This document shows positions 15,553 through 24,045 of a stretch of 64,000 nt of DNA, piece by piece. The position numbers and the translations under genes are program-made. The notes beneath the pieces were generated by a model. It ran no database searches. It saw nothing but the letters and a program-made list of their open reading frames with translations, and had not been told where the DNA came from. This DNA is from CAZAMI01 sp964627805 (lineage in GTDB: Archaea > Thermoproteota > Thermoprotei_A > Sulfolobales > NBVN01), in assembly GCA_964627805.1 (NCBI GenBank), contig CAZVLA010000004.1, positions 1 through 64,000 on the forward strand. The letters are read 5' to 3'. How positions within the stretch are numbered: position 1 is the stretch's first letter; the number at the start of each line of letters is the position of its first letter.

Positions 15553-17166
15553 TTAGTACTTTAGAGTGTGCTTATTCATCGACTTAAGTAATTCCAGAAA
15601 TATAGGTGATGGTCTTAACGGTCTACTTCTGAATTCAGGGTGTGCTTGAGTACCTAGGAAGTACCTATAGTCCTTAAGCTCCATTATTTCAGGGAACCCC
15701 TCAATACCGTAGCCGCTAACTATGAATCCAGATTCTTCAAACTTATCTACATACTTAGGATTTACTTGGTACCTATGCCTGTGTCTTTCATAAATTACTG
15801 ACTTCCTGTATATTCTGTACGCTAGGGTATCCCTAACGATCTTTATGGGTAAAGCACCTAGCCTCATAGTACCTCCCTTATAGATAATTCCCCTCTGCAT
15901 GCTGAGTAAGTCAACTACTGGGTAAGGTGTATCAGGTTTTATCTCGGTGCTGTGAGCGTCCTTAAGACCAAGTACGTTCCTGGCGAATTCAACAACCATC
16001 ATCTGAAGCCCGAAGCATATGCCTAACGTAGGAATTTCTGACTCCCTCAAGTACTTTATAGCCTTAATCTTACCTTCAGCACCCCGCTCGCCAAATCCTG
16101 GGAGGATTATGGCTCCATCAACAGTACTAAGGACTTCCTCAACGCTTAATTTACCTCTTTCGATGTCCGTTGCTTCAATCCATACAAACTCTGGTCTAAT
16201 TGATTCGTAGGCTGCTGCATGCTTAACCGCCTCTATTATGCTTAAGTAACTATCATGCAGTTTAGTGTACTTACCTACCATGCCTATCCTTACGTAGTAT
16301 TTAGGGTTCTTTAACTTCCTAACGAACTCCTCCCATTTACTTAGGTCCGGTTCTCTATATTCTAACCCTAGCCTTTTGGCTACTACTCTATGATAGCCTT
16401 GAGCTCTTAGTATTAAAGGTACTTCATATATCGTACTTACGTCATAGTTACTGAAGACTGCCTCCCTAGGTACGTTGCCGTAGAGTGATATCTTCCTTAC
16501 TGACTCACTATTTAGCGGTTGAGGGCACCTAGCAACTATTATGTCTGGCTGAATACCTATTCTCCTTAACTCTTGAATACTGTGCTGGGCGGGTTTAGTT
16601 TTCTGTTCTTTAGTAGTAGTTAGTATGGGTACTAAAACGACGTGAATGAATAACGTATTCTCGAAACCCTCCTCAAGCCTCATCTGCCTAACGGCTTCAA
16701 GGAACGGCAGTCCCTCAATATCACCTACTGTCCCCCCTATCTCAACTATCGTAACGTCACTTCCCTGCTCTTCAGAAACCTCCCTAATCTCCCTCTTGAT
16801 CTCGTCAGTTACGTGCGGTATTATCTGAACTGTCTGCCCTAAATAGTCTCCCCTCCTCTCGCGCTCGATAACGGTTAGGTACACCTTCCCAGTAGTGATG
16901 TTATTTTTCTTACTTAGGTTCCTCCCTAAGAACCTCTCGTAATGTCCTAGGTCAAGGTCGGTTTCCCCACCATCCTCAGTTACGAATACCTCACCATGCA
17001 TGTAGGGATTCATGGTTCCTGCATCAACATTTACGTAAGGATCTATCTTGATCGCTGTTACGTTATATCCCATAGACTGAAGGAGTAATGCTGTAGAAGC
17101 AGTGGTTACTCCCTTGCCTAGTCCAGAGAGTACACCACCCGTTATGAAGATGTACTTCCTACTCAT
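15553..17166 (-). CDS. pyrG: CTP synthase
   Basis: Converts UTP to CTP using ATP and glutamine, the last step of pyrimidine nucleotide synthesis. The N-terminal synthetase domain begins with the ITGGVLSGLGKG loop (about 8-19) and includes the conserved HYERF and GGTVGDIE segments. The C-terminal class I glutamine amidotransferase domain has the nucleophile loop GICFGLQ (Cys about residue 384) and the HPEF motif near the end. 537 residues is standard. It is single-gene, with its ATG at 17166 divergent from reverse gyrase. Confidence 0.97.
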   Translation of the reverse strand: MSRKYIFITGGVLSGLGKGVTTASTALLLQSMGYNVTAIKIDPYVNVDAGTMNPYMHGEVFVTEDGGETDLDLGHYERFLGRNLSKKNNITTGKVYLTVIERERRGDYLGQTVQIIPHVTDEIKREIREVSEEQGSDVTIVEIGGTVGDIEGLPFLEAVRQMRLEEGFENTLFIHVVLVPILTTTKEQKTKPAQHSIQELRRIGIQPDIIVARCPQPLNSESVRKISLYGNVPREAVFSNYDVSTIYEVPLILRAQGYHRVVAKRLGLEYREPDLSKWEEFVRKLKNPKYYVRIGMVGKYTKLHDSYLSIIEAVKHAAAYESIRPEFVWIEATDIERGKLSVEEVLSTVDGAIILPGFGERGAEGKIKAIKYLRESEIPTLGICFGLQMMVVEFARNVLGLKDAHSTEIKPDTPYPVVDLLSMQRGIIYKGGTMRLGALPIKIVRDTLAYRIYRKSVIYERHRHRYQVNPKYVDKFEESGFIVSGYGIEGFPEIMELKDYRYFLGTQAHPEFRSRPLRPSPIFLELLKSMNKHTLKY

Positions 17167-17273
17167 ACAGTACCATCAAATAATAATCTTAGTTTAGCAC
17201 CCCTAAAACAGTGTTGACTAGATGACGATTATGCAGTAACTAACCACATACTACTAAGCAATGGGGTGCAGGT

Positions 17274-17282
17274 CTTATAAGG
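17274..17282 (+). promoter_or_regulatory. Reverse gyrase TATA box
   Basis: CTTATAAGG centred ~45 nt before ATG 17323, giving a leader of about 20 nt. The leader ends in GGAGGT touching the start codon, unusually tight for a Shine-Dalgarno site. Confidence 0.55.
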
Positions 17283-17322
17283 AAGGAGTAAGTAGAAAGC
17301 TCAATACATAGGTTATGGAGGT

Positions 17323-20300
17323 ATGATATACAGAGGACTATGCCCGAATTGCGGAGGGCCTATTAGTGAGCATAGGCTAAGATTAGGGCTACCATGCAGT
17401 AAGTGCTTACCTAAGGAGCATGTTGGGAGGGTACGTGACCTTAATGAATTAAGGGACATACTAATTAGTAGCGGTAAGGCTAAAAAACTAATTAACTTAT
17501 TCCTACTTAAGGACGAGCTTCACGACTTTGAGGAATTCTTTAAGAAACGTCAGGGAGGTAAGGTACTCTGGAGTATTCAGAGGGCATGGGCTAAGAGAAT
17601 GCTTAATAATGAGTCCTTCGCCTTGATAGCACCTACAGGCGTAGGTAAGACCACCTTACTAGAGACGTACGCAGTTTACCGCGCATTTAAGGGATGTAGG
17701 GTCATGTATATAGTACCGACTAGGGAGTTAATGAAGCAAGTAAGTAACGCCTTAAGTATGATTAGTAGGGGCTTAAGTACTAGGATAATTACGTCGGATG
17801 AGTTCAAGAGCTTAAGTAATGAGGTATCAAGGACTAGGAACCTTGTATTAGTAACTACTCACGCGTTTATACATAGGAATAAGGAACTACTAAGTAATCA
17901 ACATTTTGACGTAGTAATAGTTGATGACTTCGATGCATTAATGAAGTCCTCCAACGTATTAAACGTAGTTCTTAAGGTACTTGGGATTAATGAAGAAGCT
18001 ATTAAGCTAGCTAATAAGGTAGTTAATTTAAAGAATGAGGCGTTATTCTATAGGATTGTAGGTAATGAGGAAAAGTTAAAGGAAATACATAACGAGCTAT
18101 ATGAGGCTGAATTAAGTTTAGCTAAGGTACTTAATTACTCGAACGTAGGTCAGTTACTCATAGCTAGTGCTACAGGACGTGCTAAGGGGCAGAGAGCTAA
18201 GATACTGAGAGAGTTACTGGGTTTTGAAATAGGCTCTATACTTGACTACATGAGGAATCTCATTGAGGTCGCTGAGCCAATCGATTCGGTTAATCTTAAA
18301 TCATTACTTAGTAAATTACATGGAGGTACGTTAATATTCGTTAGTAAGGATCTAGGAATAGGCTATGCTAAGGAATTAGTTGAGGAGTTAAGGAGTTGGG
18401 GTTTAAGAGCTGAGGTAGCACGTAGTAGGAAGGCGCTTGATTTACTAAGGAAGGGTGATGTAGATATCTTAGTAGGTATAGCTACGTACTACGGAATATT
18501 AACGAGAGGTATTGATGAACCATTAAGGATATATAACACAATATTCATAGGTGTACCTAAGTTTGAGGTGCCTATCGACAACATCTTAGAGAATCCGTTA
18601 GGGCTAATTAAAGTAGTTACGCAATTACAGAGATATGGTTACGTAATTAACGATGAGTGCAGGTCATTACTGAATAGGCTAAGTAAGTTAAGCCCAGTTA
18701 AGGTAAAGGTATTATCACTAGGTATAAAGAGGAAGCTAGAACTTACTCAACCACTAAGTGAATTAGCTAATGATGTAATTAAGGTAATTAACAATGTTAA
18801 GGAATTTATGAAGAGTAAGGTTAAGGAATTAGGTAAGTTAGTGTTTGACACGTTCATAGTCATTAAGAAGAGTAGGGGGCTATACGCTCAAATACCTGAC
18901 GTAATGACGTACATACAAGCCTCGGGAAGATGCAGTAGGTTACTTAAGGGTAGGATGACCTTAGGTCTATCAATACTACTCTACGAGGACGAAGATCTCT
19001 TCAAGATCTTTACTAATAAGTTAAGGAATTACGTAATTACTTATAACCCAGTACGACTAAGTGAGTTAGAGATCAGTAAGGTCATTAGGGAACAGATAAG
19101 AAGTAGGAGGATAGATAATAGGGGTTCAGGAGTAGTTACTAATAAGATTAAGTCGGTACTAATGATTGTTGAATCACCTACTAAGGCTAGGACTATTGCT
19201 AAGATGTTCGGCAGACCCGGTAGGAGGTATTTAGGCGATTACGTAGCTTACGAAACTGTAGTAACGATTAATGATGAGGTCTTAGTAACTACCATAGCAC
19301 CTACGTTAGGACACATATACGACTTAGTTGTTGATGAAGGACTCTACGGTGTTTCCTTAAGTAACAATAACTTAACACCAATATACACAACCATTAAGAG
19401 GTGTAGGGATTGTGGCTACCAATTTACCGAGGATAGTAAGTCATGCCCTAGATGCGGATCCATTAGGATTAGAGATAGTTCAATCGTTGTTAATGCCCTC
19501 AGGAAGTTAGTGCAGGAAGTTGATTTAGTAATACTAGCTACTGACCCCGATGAGGAGGGCGAGAAAATTGCATATGACGTCTACCTAACGTTGAGGCCCT
19601 ACATAAGTAAGTTCGTCAGGATAGAGTTCCATGAGATAACACGTCGTGAAATACTTAATGCCTTGTTGAGGCCTAGGGACATAGATATGAGGAGAGTTGA
19701 TTCACAAATCGTTAGACGTGTTGATGACAGATTAATAGGTTTCGAGCTCAGTAACGTACTCAAGAAGAGATTCAATAAGTACTGGTTAGGAGGTGGTAGG
19801 GTTCAGACGCCGGTACTTAAGTGGGTGGTTGATAGGTATGGTCAATACCTTAAGGAGAGGGGTTACTACGTTAGGTTAAGTGTAGATGATCAGCTTAAGG
19901 TGGTGTTCTTCACAAAGGATAAGGAGTTAGCTAAGTCGGTAGCTAATAAGGCGTTAGAGAATGGAGTTGTGTTAATTAAGGTTAGGGAGGAGGAAAGAGT
20001 AGTTAATCCGAAACCACCATATACTACAGATACGCTACTCTCTGAAGCAACTAAGGTGCTTAAATTATCACCTAATAAGGTCATGAAGTTAGCTCAAGAC
20101 CTCTTCGAGTTGGGCTTCATTACGTACCATAGAACTGACAGTACACACGTATCAAGCGTAGGTATCGAGATAGCTAAGGAGTACTTAAACACGTTAGGTT
20201 TAGCTAATTACCTATATCCAAGGTCTTGGGGTGGTCAGGGAACGCATGAATGTATAAGACCTACTAAAGCTGTTGATTCCTTGGATAAACTACTTAGCTT

Positions 20301-20994
20301 AACTATGCAGGCTAACCTAACATGGTACCATAAGAGGTTATATGAGTTAATATTTAAGAGATTCGTAGCTAGTCAAATGCCTCCCGCTAGGATAGTGTAT
20401 GCCATAGTTAGGGTTAAGGTTGGTGATGTTGACTTAGGAACCCTCGAATTACCTATTAAGGTAATTGAGGAGGGATTCACTAAGGTACTGGATGTGAGGC
20501 TTCATGAATACCTAAGTGAGTTAGTATGTGGTGAAGAAGTTACGATGAAGGTATCTAAGGCTAAGGTGTTTAGAGGGTCTAGAGTTAGGTTATACACGTC
20601 AGCTGATGTGATTAAGTTAATGAAGGAATCAGGTATAGGGAGGCCAAGTACTTACGCCAAGGCTATAGAGAATAACTTAAGGCATGGGTACGTAATAGAG
20701 TCTAAGAAGAGGTTGTACTTAATACCTACGAAGCTAGGTATTGAGGTTAAGAACTACATAGAGAGTAATTACCCTGAATTAGTAAGTACTGAAGCTACGA
20801 GAGAGCTTGAGAAGTTGCTAGATACTGTTAAAAGCGGTGCCTTAAGTAGGGATGTAGCTTTACTGGTGGTCCTAGCTGATTTAGCTAGAGTCATGACTAG
20901 AGATGTATTGGTAAGGACCCACTCAGAGACTTCCTTAATTAATTCACTAAACACCCCCGCAAGCACTAATGACTCTACAGTACTCTCTCAATGA
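17323..20994 (+). CDS. rgy: Reverse gyrase
   Basis: Introduces positive supercoils; a hallmark of hyperthermophiles. Domain order is complete. The N-terminal zinc finger uses C7, C10, C25 and C28. The SF2 helicase has Walker A APTGVGKT (103-110) and a Walker B reading DDFDAL near residue 201. A TOPRIM domain starts at about 613 (VESPTKART), with DPDEEGEK near 740. An internal zinc finger (CRDC, CPRC, about 692-711) is present. The topoisomerase IA domain has catalytic Tyr in FITYHRTDS (about 935). At 1223 residues it matches single-polypeptide crenarchaeal enzymes. The 3' end overlaps the convergent Alba gene by 20 bp. Confidence 0.97.
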   Translation: MIYRGLCPNCGGPISEHRLRLGLPCSKCLPKEHVGRVRDLNELRDILISSGKAKKLINLFLLKDELHDFEEFFKKRQGGKVLWSIQRAWAKRMLNNESFALIAPTGVGKTTLLETYAVYRAFKGCRVMYIVPTRELMKQVSNALSMISRGLSTRIITSDEFKSLSNEVSRTRNLVLVTTHAFIHRNKELLSNQHFDVVIVDDFDALMKSSNVLNVVLKVLGINEEAIKLANKVVNLKNEALFYRIVGNEEKLKEIHNELYEAELSLAKVLNYSNVGQLLIASATGRAKGQRAKILRELLGFEIGSILDYMRNLIEVAEPIDSVNLKSLLSKLHGGTLIFVSKDLGIGYAKELVEELRSWGLRAEVARSRKALDLLRKGDVDILVGIATYYGILTRGIDEPLRIYNTIFIGVPKFEVPIDNILENPLGLIKVVTQLQRYGYVINDECRSLLNRLSKLSPVKVKVLSLGIKRKLELTQPLSELANDVIKVINNVKEFMKSKVKELGKLVFDTFIVIKKSRGLYAQIPDVMTYIQASGRCSRLLKGRMTLGLSILLYEDEDLFKIFTNKLRNYVITYNPVRLSELEISKVIREQIRSRRIDNRGSGVVTNKIKSVLMIVESPTKARTIAKMFGRPGRRYLGDYVAYETVVTINDEVLVTTIAPTLGHIYDLVVDEGLYGVSLSNNNLTPIYTTIKRCRDCGYQFTEDSKSCPRCGSIRIRDSSIVVNALRKLVQEVDLVILATDPDEEGEKIAYDVYLTLRPYISKFVRIEFHEITRREILNALLRPRDIDMRRVDSQIVRRVDDRLIGFELSNVLKKRFNKYWLGGGRVQTPVLKWVVDRYGQYLKERGYYVRLSVDDQLKVVFFTKDKELAKSVANKALENGVVLIKVREEERVVNPKPPYTTDTLLSEATKVLKLSPNKVMKLAQDLFELGFITYHRTDSTHVSSVGIEIAKEYLNTLGLANYLYPRSWGGQGTHECIRPTKAVDSLDKLLSLTMQANLTWYHKRLYELIFKRFVASQMPPARIVYAIVRVKVGDVDLGTLELPIKVIEEGFTKVLDVRLHEYLSELVCGEEVTMKVSKAKVFRGSRVRLYTSADVIKLMKESGIGRPSTYAKAIENNLRHGYVIESKKRLYLIPTKLGIEVKNYIESNYPELVSTEATRELEKLLDTVKSGALSRDVALLVVLADLARVMTRDVLVRTHSETSLINSLNTPASTNDSTVLSQ

Positions 20995-21241
20995 CTATCT
21001 CTATGAACGAGATGAGCTTACCTCTCCTATCCTCACTTCCTATTCTTACATCGCTTAACTTAATGGCGTCACCCATGCGGTCCTTAACTGCATTATAGAC
21101 AGCTACAGCTTTAGAGATATTAGGTCCTCTTCCCCTAATAATTATTCTCTTAATGCCTTGATTCAGTAGTATCGCTATTGAGACTATATAGTCTATTACG
21201 GGCTTATTACCTACGGTAATTCTACTTTCCTCGACACTCAC
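20975..21241 (-). CDS. Second Alba paralogue
   Basis: An 88-residue Alba-fold nucleic-acid-binding protein. It has GNKPVIDYIVS near the N-terminus, corresponding to GKKPVMNYV in the first Alba with the first Lys of the pair replaced by Asn. GRGPNISKAV follows mid-sequence and a C-terminal ISFIEIVIE strand closes it. Loss of one Lys at the acetylation and contact site suggests altered DNA affinity; in Sulfolobus, Alba2 works by heterodimerising with Alba1. The last 20 bp are antisense to the 3' end of reverse gyrase. Confidence 0.93.
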   Translation of the reverse strand: MSVEESRITVGNKPVIDYIVSIAILLNQGIKRIIIRGRGPNISKAVAVYNAVKDRMGDAIKLSDVRIGSEDRRGKLISFIEIVIERVL

Positions 21242-21307
21242 TCAGCACCACCTAATGTCTTTGGTTACATTGAGGTAAATATAGGTAATGGGTTTAAGAT
21301 AGGAAAG

Positions 21308-21316
21308 CTTAAATAA
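21308..21316 (+). promoter_or_regulatory. TATA box of the Sm-protein gene
   Basis: CTTAAATAA centred about 37 nt upstream of ATG 21349 in the region divergent from the second Alba gene. Confidence 0.5.
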
Positions 21317-21348
21317 TCGTAGGTAACACTTCTTTAAGGTAATGTAGT

Positions 21349-21597
21349 ATGTTGCCAGCAAGAACCGAGACACCTTTGAGGACCTTAAGATCAGCCATAA
21401 GTAGGGAAGTATTAGTTAAGGTTAAGGACGGTAACGCATATCATGGCAAGCTAATAATGACTGACTCGACCATGAATGTAGTAATGATTGATTGTGAAGA
21501 GTTAAGTGCTGATGAGAAACCAGTAGCTAGGTACGGTACTGTATTGATAAGGGGTAGTCAGATACTCTACATAGTACTTGATTACACACGCAAGTAG
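21349..21597 (+). CDS. Sm-like archaeal protein (LSm)
   Basis: An 82-residue Sm-fold RNA chaperone that forms heptameric rings binding U-rich RNA. Sm1 is readable in VLVKVKDGNAYHGKLIMTD with the following STMNVVM, and Sm2 in GTVLIRGSQILYIVL (the IRG signature of Sm2 motifs). The leading ~10 residues before the helix TLRSAIS are variable, as is common in the family. It lies upstream of SAM synthetase but is separated from it by 154 bp with a separate TATA box. Confidence 0.95.
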   Translation: MLPARTETPLRTLRSAISREVLVKVKDGNAYHGKLIMTDSTMNVVMIDCEELSADEKPVARYGTVLIRGSQILYIVLDYTRK

Positions 21598-21751
21598 AGG
21601 TAATAGGTAGCTAATGAAAATACCTGCCTTGCCCCCACCTACCTAGTTAGGGTGCGTGTTGCGTATAATTCTGGTTAGCTGTACAGTAATGTTTAGGTGA
21701 TATTGAAAACTTTTAATTTATCTACACCCCCTACACACATAGGTAAGTACA
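21598..21751 (+). other. Intergenic region with long-loop inverted repeat
   Basis: TAGGTAG (21604-21610) and CTACCTA (21639-21645) could pair around a 28-nt loop downstream of the Sm gene, possibly a 3' structure. A TATA-like CTTTTAATTT just upstream of 21722 would place transcription of SAM synthetase close to its ATG, so this is not a riboswitch leader for that gene. Confidence 0.3.
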
Positions 21752-22975
21752 ATGCCTAGGAACATACTTGTCGAGGTAATTGAGAGGGAGCCGGTAGTTA
21801 ATCAGAGAGTAGAGCTAGTCGAAAGGAAGGGTTTAGGGCATCCGGACTACATAGCTGATGCGGCATCGGAGGTTTCTAGTCTCGAATTATCTAAGTACTA
21901 CTTAAGTAAGTACGGCGCTATACTGCATCATAACCTAGATAAGGTATTACTGGTTGGAGGGCAGGCAAGACCTACCTTCGGCGGCGGAGAGGTTATTCAC
22001 CCGATTTACATAATAGTTGCCGGTAGAGCTACTGAGTACGTAATGAGGAAGGACGGTAGTATCGAGCGCGTACCAGTAGGTACTATAGTTATAAACGCCG
22101 TTAAGAGCTGGATTAAGAGGAACTTCAGATTCCTAGACCCTGAGAAGCACGTCGTAGTTGATTACATGATTAGAAGCGGTAGTACGGATCTAGTGGGTGT
22201 TTTCGAGTTAGGACTTAAGGGTAAGCCATTAGCTAATGACACTAGTTTCGGCGTGGGTTACGCACCCTTAACTACCTTGGAGAGGCTCGTACTCGAGACT
22301 GAGAGGTACTTAAACTCTAAGGAGTTAAAGATGAAGTTACCTGAGGTAGGTGAAGACATTAAAGTTATGGGGTTAAGAACGGATAAGAAGATAAAGCTAA
22401 CTATAGCTATGGCGACCATATCAGCGTTAATACCAGATCTGGATCATTACCTATCAGTTAAGGAGGAGGTTCTTGAGAGGGTACGTGATTTAGCATGTAA
22501 GATAGCTTCAGATTACGACGTTGAGGTATATGTGAATACAGCTGATAAACCTGATAAAGGTATCGTATACTTAACAGTAACTGGTACGTCAGCTGAGCAT
22601 GGAGATGATGGGATGACTGGTAGGGGCAACAGAGCTAATGGCTTAATCACCCCCTTAAGACCTATGAGCTTAGAAGCAACAGCTGGTAAGAACCCAGTAA
22701 GTCACGTAGGTAAGATCTATAACGTACTAGCGTTTAAGATAGCTAATAGGGTAGTTAAAGAGGTAAGCGGTATTGAGGAGATATACGTTGAATTACTATC
22801 ACAGATAGGTCACCCAATAGACCAACCACTAGCTGCTGTAGCTAAGATAATACCTACTAAAGGCGCATCACTAAGTTCATTAAAGTCTGATGTGGAGTCA
22901 ATAATTAATGAAGAGCTGGAGAAAATTACAGACATAACTAACTTAATAGTAAAGGGTGAAGCAATGTTATTCTAG
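21752..22975 (+). CDS. mat: Archaeal S-adenosylmethionine synthetase
   Basis: Makes S-adenosylmethionine from methionine and ATP. It belongs to the archaeal MAT family (COG1812), which has little similarity to bacterial MetK. Recognisable are VERKGLGHPDYIADA (about residues 24-38), GGQARPTFGGGEV (about 70), GTSAEHGDDGMTGRGNR (about 288) and GKNPVSHVGK (about 313). 407 residues is the family's standard length. The ATG at 21752 follows a short gap after a TATA-like element. It supplies the methyl donor for the several methyltransferases in this window. Confidence 0.96.
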   Translation: MPRNILVEVIEREPVVNQRVELVERKGLGHPDYIADAASEVSSLELSKYYLSKYGAILHHNLDKVLLVGGQARPTFGGGEVIHPIYIIVAGRATEYVMRKDGSIERVPVGTIVINAVKSWIKRNFRFLDPEKHVVVDYMIRSGSTDLVGVFELGLKGKPLANDTSFGVGYAPLTTLERLVLETERYLNSKELKMKLPEVGEDIKVMGLRTDKKIKLTIAMATISALIPDLDHYLSVKEEVLERVRDLACKIASDYDVEVYVNTADKPDKGIVYLTVTGTSAEHGDDGMTGRGNRANGLITPLRPMSLEATAGKNPVSHVGKIYNVLAFKIANRVVKEVSGIEEIYVELLSQIGHPIDQPLAAVAKIIPTKGASLSSLKSDVESIINEELEKITDITNLIVKGEAMLF

Positions 22976-23076
22976 TGTATTTTTAATTTAACGAAATAAC
23001 CAATAAATAACTAAATCCCCTAGTTATATAGGTCAGTTTAATATAGATCTTGAGTATTTTGATTATTAGGTGATGT

Positions 23077-24045
23077 GTGAAACCGGGACTGAAGAGTGAT
23101 GATAGGTCGGTGTCTGATAACTTAAAATCCTCCTTAAGTAATTACTTAGAGGTTGAGTTAGTGTTACTCGTGGATATATACAATGAATTAGAGAGTAATG
23201 ATTTCAAAATACTCAACTTACTTGACAGATTACTTAGTAAGTATGAGTACGTACCTATAGAGGTTATTGAAAATAAAGTAAAGATACCGCCTAAGGAACT
23301 CCATAGGAGATTATCTAAGCTAAATAAACTTAAGGTGATTAAAAGGTCATTAGCTCCTTTCCACGGGTATAGATTAACTTACTTAGGGCTTGATTGTCTA
23401 GCCGTTAGGGATCTAGTTAGGAGAGGTGTTATTGCTTATTTAGGAACTATGGTTGGTATGGGTAAGGAGAGTGAGATCTACATAGCTAAGGATAGTGAAG
23501 GTAATGTTATAGCGGTTAAGTTCTACAAGATAGGTAGGGTGAGTTTCCAGAAGGTAGTTAGGGTACGTTCATACTTAACCGACGAACCTAACTGGATGAT
23601 ACGCTCTAAAGTAGCTGCTGAGAGGGAGTTTAAGGCTCTAAAGGAATTAATGAACTACTCCAAGTACGTACCTAAGGTCTACGGCTGGAGTAGACATGCA
23701 GTAGTTACGGAGTATATTGAAGGTACCGAGTTATATAGGTACGCTGAGGCTAAGGACCCGCTAAGCATGTTGAGGAAGATCTTAAGTACTTTGAGGGACG
23801 CATACGTTAAGGTAGGTATAGTTCATGGAGACTTAAGCGAGTATAATGTAATGGTTAAGATAGAGAGTGAGGATCCTTACATAATTGACTGGCCTCAGTA
23901 CGTATACCGTGATGACCCTGAACATGAGAGGTACTTGAGAAGAGACGTTGAGTACATCATTAAGTTCTTTAAACGTAAATACAGAGTTGAGATCGACGTG
24001 AGTACGGCTCTCTCATATGTTAAGGGGGAAATTAATGAGGTCTGA
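23077..24045 (+). CDS. rio2: RIO2-type atypical protein kinase
   Basis: Ribosome-maturation kinase/ATPase of the RIO2 subfamily, needed for small-subunit assembly. The N-terminal winged helix (about 1-110) is the RIO2 hallmark. The kinase core has the flexible-loop-like GMGKESEIYIAKD (about 128), the catalytic HGDLSEYN (about 250-257) and the metal-binding IIDWPQ (about 269-274). The GTG start at 23077 is preceded by a GGTGATG purine sequence; an ATG four bases upstream is out of frame and soon stops. The stop overlaps the next gene (DUF460) start. Confidence 0.95.
   Translation: MKPGLKSDDRSVSDNLKSSLSNYLEVELVLLVDIYNELESNDFKILNLLDRLLSKYEYVPIEVIENKVKIPPKELHRRLSKLNKLKVIKRSLAPFHGYRLTYLGLDCLAVRDLVRRGVIAYLGTMVGMGKESEIYIAKDSEGNVIAVKFYKIGRVSFQKVVRVRSYLTDEPNWMIRSKVAAEREFKALKELMNYSKYVPKVYGWSRHAVVTEYIEGTELYRYAEAKDPLSMLRKILSTLRDAYVKVGIVHGDLSEYNVMVKIESEDPYIIDWPQYVYRDDPEHERYLRRDVEYIIKFFKRKYRVEIDVSTALSYVKGEINEV

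Noticed and set aside
17221..17260. Possible box C (ATGACGA) near reverse gyrase
   Set aside because: No box D, C' or D' at proper distances, and box C has a mismatch.
21598..21751. SAM riboswitch upstream of the SAM synthetase gene
   Set aside because: The nearest TATA box lies downstream of the inverted repeat so the mRNA would not include it, and no known SAM riboswitch core was recognisable.
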